This document shows, piece after piece, positions 31,030 to 34,644 of a stretch of DNA of 34,644 nt. The stretch lies in the IMG/VR virus record IMGVR_UViG_3300036781_000264, positions 1 through 34,644 of that record. One strand, 5' to 3'. The stretch comes from a virus. Positions within the stretch are counted from its first letter, which is position 1. The number at the start of each line of letters is the position of its first letter. A program made the translations under genes and the position numbers. The notes under the pieces are model-generated. The model ran no database searches. It was not told the DNA's origin and saw only the letters and a program-made list of their open reading frames with translations.

Positions 31030-31227
31030 ATGAGTGAGAATCGCTGGAGCGGCTGGCCCGGTGCTTGGTGCCTAGATTGTGGGTGTGAAGACCCGCGCGA
31101 GATTGCGCTGGCGACTGCAGATGTAGACACACAGACCATCGCGCATATTTCAATTCCGCCATGCCCTGAACCGGGCAGCAGGCGGCACGATCCATACGCA
31201 GTACGTCAAAACGAAACCACCAAGTAA
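31030..31227 (+). CDS. Small Cys-rich protein
   Basis: 65 residues from the ATG at 31030; a GTG at 31015 would add five. WCLDCGCEDPRE and later PPCPEPGS place four Cys that could hold a zinc ion. Trp-rich start (RWSGWPGAW). The spacing of start and site is poor, so it is less sure than its neighbours. Begins a run of very small genes. Confidence 0.5.
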   Translation: MSENRWSGWPGAWCLDCGCEDPREIALATADVDTQTIAHISIPPCPEPGSRRHDPYAVRQNETTK

Positions 31228-31240
31228 GCGAGGGGCATAA

Positions 31241-31417
31241 ATGGATTTTGACATCACCCAATACAATCCGAAGTGCCCGAAGTGCGGCGATGAATTTGGC
31301 GTGGCCGAAATCCGGCCATACTGCAACGAGTGCGAATGCTGCTTCTGCTCGCTGACCTGCCGTGCCGAGTTTCACAATGACCTGTGCCACGACTTTGATA
31401 AGCCGCTGGCGGAATAA
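31241..31417 (+). CDS. Small zinc-finger protein
   Basis: 58 residues with GAGGGG seven bases upstream. CPKCG, then CNECECCFCS and further Cys and His (TCRAEFHNDLCHDF) make a likely two-zinc treble-clef or ribbon. Small zinc proteins of this kind often act as phage regulators, but no target can be named. Confidence 0.65.
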   Translation: MDFDITQYNPKCPKCGDEFGVAEIRPYCNECECCFCSLTCRAEFHNDLCHDFDKPLAE

Positions 31418-31427
31418 CGGAGCGAAA

Positions 31428-31511
31428 ATGCACTTCGATTTTAGACCGTTTCTGTTCCTTATTGGCGTGGCCTGCATCGTGTTGTCGTTCTCTAACTTGC
31501 ACTGGAAATAG
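31428..31511 (+). CDS. Tiny membrane protein
   Basis: 27 residues with GGAG seven bases upstream. Nearly all hydrophobic from residue 7 (PFLFLIGVACIVLSFS), so a single membrane helix. Follows the zinc-finger gene by ten bases. Confidence 0.5.
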   Translation: MHFDFRPFLFLIGVACIVLSFSNLHWK

Positions 31512-31521
31512 GAGGGACAAG

Positions 31522-31641
31522 ATGCAGCTTTTCTACAACGTGATGTTGGGGCTTGGCGGGCTGGTGTTGGCTGGCGTCGGCATTCTGTTTCTGTGCGGCG
31601 GGGTGCATATCGCGCTCCTCGCCTTTGAACGCCCGATTTGA
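31522..31641 (+). CDS. Tiny membrane protein
   Basis: 39 residues with a strong GGAGGG site. One membrane helix (about residues 8-33, MLGLGGLVLAGVGILFLCGG) and a short tail (AFERPI). It starts ten bases after the previous tiny membrane gene, so the two are likely co-expressed. Confidence 0.6.
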   Translation: MQLFYNVMLGLGGLVLAGVGILFLCGGVHIALLAFERPI

Positions 31642-31652
31642 GGAGCGCCTAG

Positions 31653-31868
31653 ATGGACAACATCATCCGCCTGCACAAAACCAGCGCCGAGAAGGTGATC
31701 GAGAACCTTCCCGCGCCTGATGACTTGCAGGAAATCGTCGTCATCCATCGCAGCGCCAGTCGCGGAACACAGTTCGCCATGTCCGAAATGAAGATCGAGA
31801 CGCTGGCGTTCTACATCGCCGAGCTACAGCGCGAGTACCACAAGGTTCAGACCGAAGCAGGATTTTGA
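31653..31868 (+). CDS. Small soluble protein
   Basis: 71 residues with GAGGAG eight bases upstream. Helical ends around a beta centre (DLQEIVVIHRSASRGTQFAMSEM, then ETLAFYIAELQREYHKV). Seen in outline in many phages as an unnamed early protein; no function can be given. Confidence 0.6.
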   Translation: MDNIIRLHKTSAEKVIENLPAPDDLQEIVVIHRSASRGTQFAMSEMKIETLAFYIAELQREYHKVQTEAGF

Positions 31869-31882
31869 GAGGAGGCCCAAGA

Positions 31883-32029
31883 ATGACCGATGATCGGTAC
31901 GAAGCCATCCGCGAGGACTACGCCCGCCAGATCGGGCGAGTCCGTGACGCCTCATTCTTGCAGGGCATGGTTTGCGGCATCCTGATCGCGCTGCTCGCCG
32001 CTGCCTTCCTTTTCATCACGCTACGGTAG
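31883..32029 (+). CDS. Tail-anchored small membrane protein
   Basis: 48 residues with GAGAGGAGG upstream. A soluble, charged N-terminal part (about 1-27) and a C-terminal membrane helix (about 28-46, MVCGILIALLAAAFLFITL). Such C-tail anchors place the soluble part in the cytoplasm. Role unknown. Confidence 0.6.
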   Translation: MTDDRYEAIREDYARQIGRVRDASFLQGMVCGILIALLAAAFLFITLR

Positions 32030-32037
32030 GGAGCCCC

Positions 32038-32352
32038 ATGTCAGACCCACTAGCCGTCCGCCTTCGTTCCGAACATGCCACCGTCACCGAGCAGTTGCAG
32101 GCAGCAAAACTTATCGACTCTCTGGTCGCTGAGAATGAGAAATTGGTCGCAGCACTTGAGATCATAGCCGGGAACAGACCCTGCGCCGACAACTTGATGG
32201 GCAACGTGGATATTGCCCGCGCAGCCCTTGGGCAAGATGACCCTAAACTTTCTCAGCGCGTGATGCTCTGCACCTGCGGCGCGGTGCTGGAAAACCCGGC
32301 CAAGTATGCCGATCATTGCGCCGCATTCCCGTCCCACTTCGTCAACACATAA
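32038..32352 (+). CDS. Small protein with coiled coil and Cys/His end
   Basis: 104 residues from the ATG at 32038 with GGGAG six bases upstream. A helical, likely coiled-coil part (EQLQAAKLIDSLVAENEKLVAALEII, residues about 18-43) is followed by a C-terminal LCTCGAV...DHCAAFPSHF pattern that may bind zinc. Last of the run of small genes. Confidence 0.6.
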   Translation: MSDPLAVRLRSEHATVTEQLQAAKLIDSLVAENEKLVAALEIIAGNRPCADNLMGNVDIARAALGQDDPKLSQRVMLCTCGAVLENPAKYADHCAAFPSHFVNT

Positions 32353-32521
32353 ACGGAGCCGCTGTGACTACATACCCGCATCCAGCCTGCATATCTGACC
32401 CGTGGCGGCGACGGCGGGCAAGTCCGATGTCTGGGAGCCCGAAACCAGGGCGCCTGCCAGCGGGCTTCCCAGAGGCCAGAAATGACTCGCGACGGTGTGC
32501 GACGGATGCTACGGCGAAAGC
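32353..32521. other. Non-coding stretch before tRNA-Pro
   Basis: No convincing gene. One frame stays open into the tRNA but has no good start site. Together with 32599-32912 it frames the tRNA as an integration-type region. Confidence 0.5.
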
Positions 32522-32598
32522 CTGGACGTGGCGCAGACTGGTAGCGCACCGACTTTGGGTGTCGGGGGTCGCGGGTTCAAATCCCGCCGTCCAGACCA
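32522..32598 (+). tRNA. tRNA-Pro (anticodon UGG)
   Basis: A full 77-base cloverleaf. Acceptor CTGGACG/CGTCCAG, D arm GCGC AGACTGGTA GCGC, anticodon stem CCGAC/GTCGG with loop TTTGGGT (anticodon TGG), variable loop GGGTC, T arm GCGGG TTCAAAT CCCGC, discriminator A and encoded CCA. C1-G72 and A73 are the usual bacterial proline features. All stems pair perfectly. It lies 314 bases before the integrase, on the same strand, so it may be the attachment site, or a phage-borne copy. Confidence 0.92.
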
Positions 32599-32600
32599 TT

Positions 32601-32620
32601 GCCGCACCTTTGCCGCACCT
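32601..32620 (+). repeat. Pair of direct repeats, candidate integrase arm sites (left)
   Basis: GCCGCACCT at 32601-32609 and again at 32612-32620, 11 bases apart, starting two bases after the tRNA. The same motif, with the same spacing, recurs near 32866. Confidence 0.55.
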
Positions 32621-32865
32621 ATTTTTGGGTCGGCGGTGGCAGAAACGGGATAAACTCCAAGGTTACATTGGGCTTTTTCTCGAATGGAAAACTGCTTTGG
32701 GACCAGTTGCCAAGTGCGCCTCCCGTACTCTAAAATGAGCCTTGTTGCGACGTGGTGCGCCTGAAAACGACAGGTTTTGCTTCGGTAAAACGGTCAATTC
32801 ATTCGTCTCTTATCATCGCAATGCGTCGCTTGTAGTGGCAGGACATTGCACTAAGTCTCACCCCT

Positions 32866-32885
32866 CCCGCACCTCCGGCGCACCT
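32866..32885 (+). repeat. Pair of direct repeats, candidate integrase arm sites (right)
   Basis: CCCGCACCT at 32866-32874 and GGCGCACCT at 32877-32885, again 11 bases apart. The shared core CGCACCT appears four times in the 314 bases between tRNA and integrase. Two spaced pairs are the normal layout of arm-type binding sites. Confidence 0.55.
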
Positions 32886-32912
32886 TTGGCACTTATTTGA
32901 AGAGGTACTGAA

Positions 32913-34154
32913 ATGCGCATCGTTTTGACCGACAAATACATCGACAACGCCAAGTCGAAGGCGAAGCAGACCGACATCTATGACGGGCTGTGTGCTGGAC
33001 TGATCCTGCGTGTCACCAAGGAGGGCCGGAAGACCTGGAGCTTTCTGTTCACCGATCCCTCCACTGCCAAACGCGCCCGCATGACACTGGGCACCTATCC
33101 GGCCACGAGCCTCGTCACTGCCCGCCAGCGCTCGACCGAGGCCAGGGCGCTGGTGGAGGCCCGCAAAGACCCGCGCCAGAATGAAGCCCGGCCAAGCGCC
33201 AAGACCATCCGGGAACTGGTCGCCGACCGCCTCCGGCTGGAGGTCACCGGCAAGGTCCGCTCTGCCGACGAGATCAAGCGCATGTACGAGGTGAACATCA
33301 TCCCGGTGGTTGGTGACGTGCCGGTGCGGGAGTTCCGCATGAGCGATCTGAACCGGGTGATCGACCCCATGGTGGAACGTGGCGCCGGTATCTCAGCCAA
33401 CCGGTGCTTCGAGGTGCTCCGCGCCCTCTTCAATTTTGGCATCCGTCGCGGCGAGCTGGACTTCAACCCCATGGCCAAGGCCAAGAAGCCTACCGAAGAG
33501 GTGGCGCGCTCCCGGTTCTTGACTCGCGAGGAAATTGCCTTGTTCTGGGAGGAGCTGGACTTCGTGCTGGCCGACACGGTTCACATCCCCAGCGTTCTGA
33601 AACTGTGCCTGACCACCGGCCAGCGTCTGGGCGAAGTCTGCGGCATGCACCGTGAGGAGCTGGACATGGCCAAGCGTCTCTGGACCATCCCCGCCGCGCG
33701 GTCCAAGAACGGCTACGCGCATGTGGTGCCCCTGAGCGATCTGGCCATGACGCTGCTCCGTGAAGCGATGAAGCGTAGCAACCGTGGCTTTGTCTTTCCG
33801 AAAAACGATAATGACGAGCCTGTTGATCACCACATCGTGGACAAGGCGGTGGCCCGTGGTTTCAAGCCAACGGAGAAGCAGCCACGGCTGAAGTTCACTA
33901 TGGAAAAGTGGACCCCTCACGATCTGCGCCGCACCGCCGCCACCCAGATGTCTTTGGAGGAGAACAAGATGTCGATCCCTGACTTCATCATCAGTCAGGT
34001 GCTCAACCATCGCAGCGCCACCACCAACAGCATCACCCACCGCGTCTATATCCAGAACAGCTACCTCCCCGAGAAGCGCGAAGCGCTGGAGAAGTGGGGC
34101 AACTTCCTGGCCAAGCTGGTGGGTATTGAGATCGAGCAGAAGGAGGCGGCGTGA
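32913..34154 (+). CDS. int: Tyrosine integrase (P4/DUF4102-type)
   Basis: 413 residues. Residues about 1-90 form the N-terminal arm-binding domain of DUF4102-type integrases (LTDKYIDNAKSK, LCAGLILRVTKEGRKTW, TLGTYPATSLVTAR). Residues about 95-185 are the core-binding domain. The catalytic domain has all key residues: Arg238 (TTGQRLGE), Lys265, His336 and Arg339 (HDLRR), His366 (VLNHRS) and Tyr379 (HRVYIQ). It would insert the phage into the host chromosome at an attachment site, most likely the tRNA-Pro upstream. Full length, AAGAGG upstream. Its last base overlaps the next gene's start. Confidence 0.92.
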   Translation: MRIVLTDKYIDNAKSKAKQTDIYDGLCAGLILRVTKEGRKTWSFLFTDPSTAKRARMTLGTYPATSLVTARQRSTEARALVEARKDPRQNEARPSAKTIRELVADRLRLEVTGKVRSADEIKRMYEVNIIPVVGDVPVREFRMSDLNRVIDPMVERGAGISANRCFEVLRALFNFGIRRGELDFNPMAKAKKPTEEVARSRFLTREEIALFWEELDFVLADTVHIPSVLKLCLTTGQRLGEVCGMHREELDMAKRLWTIPAARSKNGYAHVVPLSDLAMTLLREAMKRSNRGFVFPKNDNDEPVDHHIVDKAVARGFKPTEKQPRLKFTMEKWTPHDLRRTAATQMSLEENKMSIPDFIISQVLNHRSATTNSITHRVYIQNSYLPEKREALEKWGNFLAKLVGIEIEQKEAA

Positions 34155-34351
34155 TGACCAAAGACACACCTAGTAATGACGATGTGGGCAACTTCGCCTT
34201 ACGCCTCGGGTATATCGCCGGGGCGTTCGGCAACCCGAAGATGCGAGCGTATCTGATCGAACGTGGCACGAGCGAGGCCGCTATCGATGAAGCTATCATG
34301 GCGCTCGCGCGGGTTGCTGACGAGGCGTTCTATCGTAGGATGGGACAATGA
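34154..34351 (+). CDS. Small hypothetical protein after integrase
   Basis: 65 residues from the ATG at 34154, with AAGGAGG seven bases upstream; a GTG at 34151 is possible but too near the site. The ATG shares one base with the integrase stop. Helical, soluble, with NFALRLGYIAGAFGNPKM. It could be an excisionase by place and size, but it has no clear winged-helix motif. Confidence 0.5.
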   Translation: MTKDTPSNDDVGNFALRLGYIAGAFGNPKMRAYLIERGTSEAAIDEAIMALARVADEAFYRRMGQ

Positions 34352-34629
34352 CCTACGACATGGACGCCGCCCTCGCCGACATGGCCACGCCCAAGGAGGG
34401 CTGGCTCGGCTCCTTCACCACCATGCAGGCGCTGGGAGCTTGGCGCAACGGCACCCGCATCGTGAAGATCGAGTCCGAGAATGGAGACGCCAATCGCGTT
34501 GGCATGCTGGGCAAGGTGCTCGGGTCCATCCACGAAAAGGAGAAGGGCCTCGCCTACTTCGTGGAGTGGGACAGCACGCCCAAGGTGGCTGTGCTGGTGG
34601 TCGCTTGGAAGATTACGGCGGTGAACTGA
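34348..34629 (+). CDS. Hypothetical protein
   Basis: 93 residues, overlapping the previous gene by four bases (ATGA). Helical start, then a beta-rich part (IVKIESENGDANRVGMLGKV and AYFVEWDSTPKVAVLVVAWKI), like a small Tudor/KOW-type barrel. No known family. Confidence 0.55.
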   Translation: MTYDMDAALADMATPKEGWLGSFTTMQALGAWRNGTRIVKIESENGDANRVGMLGKVLGSIHEKEKGLAYFVEWDSTPKVAVLVVAWKITAVN

Positions 34630-34644
34630 TGACCCTCACAAAAT
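34629..34644 (+). CDS. Start of a further gene, cut by the window end
   Basis: An ATG shares one base with the preceding stop (TGATGA pattern) and opens a frame of five codons (MTLTK) before the window ends. The coupling suggests that the early operon goes on to the right. Confidence 0.35.

Noticed and set aside
32316-32738. Open frame of 140 codons across the tRNA-Pro gene
   Set aside because: It runs through a perfect tRNA and has no good start site; the composition is basic and random.
1-34644. CRISPR array or insertion sequence
   Set aside because: No regularly spaced direct repeats and no transposase were seen on either strand.

Overview
The window is the virion, lysis and integration half of a temperate, short-tailed (podovirus-type) phage or prophage. 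The DNA is GC-rich, and genes overlap by 1-4 bases in long plus-strand runs. The host is probably a Gram-negative proteobacterium, because there is a lipoprotein, a spanin pair and an O-antigen-type polymerase. An alphaproteobacterial host is my guess and is not proven. Both window ends are cut inside genes.

Layout. Positions 1-1760 hold the end of the large terminase subunit and three small genes. Positions 1757-3535 hold the portal gene, which lies on the opposite strand to its neighbours although it is in the usual place. Positions 3685-7156 hold the head module: a 9-residue basic minigene, two small head genes, a scaffold-like protein, the major capsid protein and a repeat-bearing virion protein, closed by a strong terminator. 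Positions 7224-18169 hold the head-tail adaptor, a tail-hub-like protein with an inserted repeat array, a GNAT-like protein and three large ejection-type proteins, interrupted by an inverted lipoprotein gene with its own promoter. Positions 18166-20179 hold a small soluble protein, a two-helix membrane protein and a two-domain glycosyltransferase. Positions 20209-24435 hold tail fibre and tailspike genes, ending in a pectate-lyase-type beta-helix spike. Positions 24452-25434 hold a holin-like protein, an overlapping inner/outer spanin pair and a membrane protein. Positions 25365-26678, on the minus strand, hold an O-antigen polymerase/ligase-like protein, a likely lysogenic-conversion gene.

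Positions 26912-30960 hold an accessory and regulatory region: a zinc-finger protein, an XRE repressor-like protein, a NYN-domain ribonuclease, a protein with a duplicated domain, and a conserved protein of unknown function. Directly after that last gene is a 419-base non-coding stretch that I read as two tandem circularly permuted tRNA genes. In each, the 3' half (T arm, acceptor strand and encoded CCA) comes before the 5' half (acceptor strand, D arm). The acceptor strands pair back across spacers of only 4 and 6 bases, and the outer ends pair through long helices that extend the anticodon stem. Two further hairpins follow. This is the most unusual part of the window.

Positions 31030-32352 hold a run of tiny membrane and zinc-binding proteins. 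Then come an ordinary tRNA-Pro(UGG), two pairs of 11-bp-spaced repeats that look like integrase arm sites, and a complete tyrosine integrase (32913-34154), followed by small genes that run off the end.

The virion genes make a capsid, a short tail and a receptor-degrading spike. The polymerase, and perhaps the glycosyltransferase, could alter the same kind of surface sugar that the spike recognises. The NYN nuclease, the unknown conserved protein and the permuted tRNAs form a plausible but unproven RNA-related accessory locus. No endolysin is recognisable in the window.
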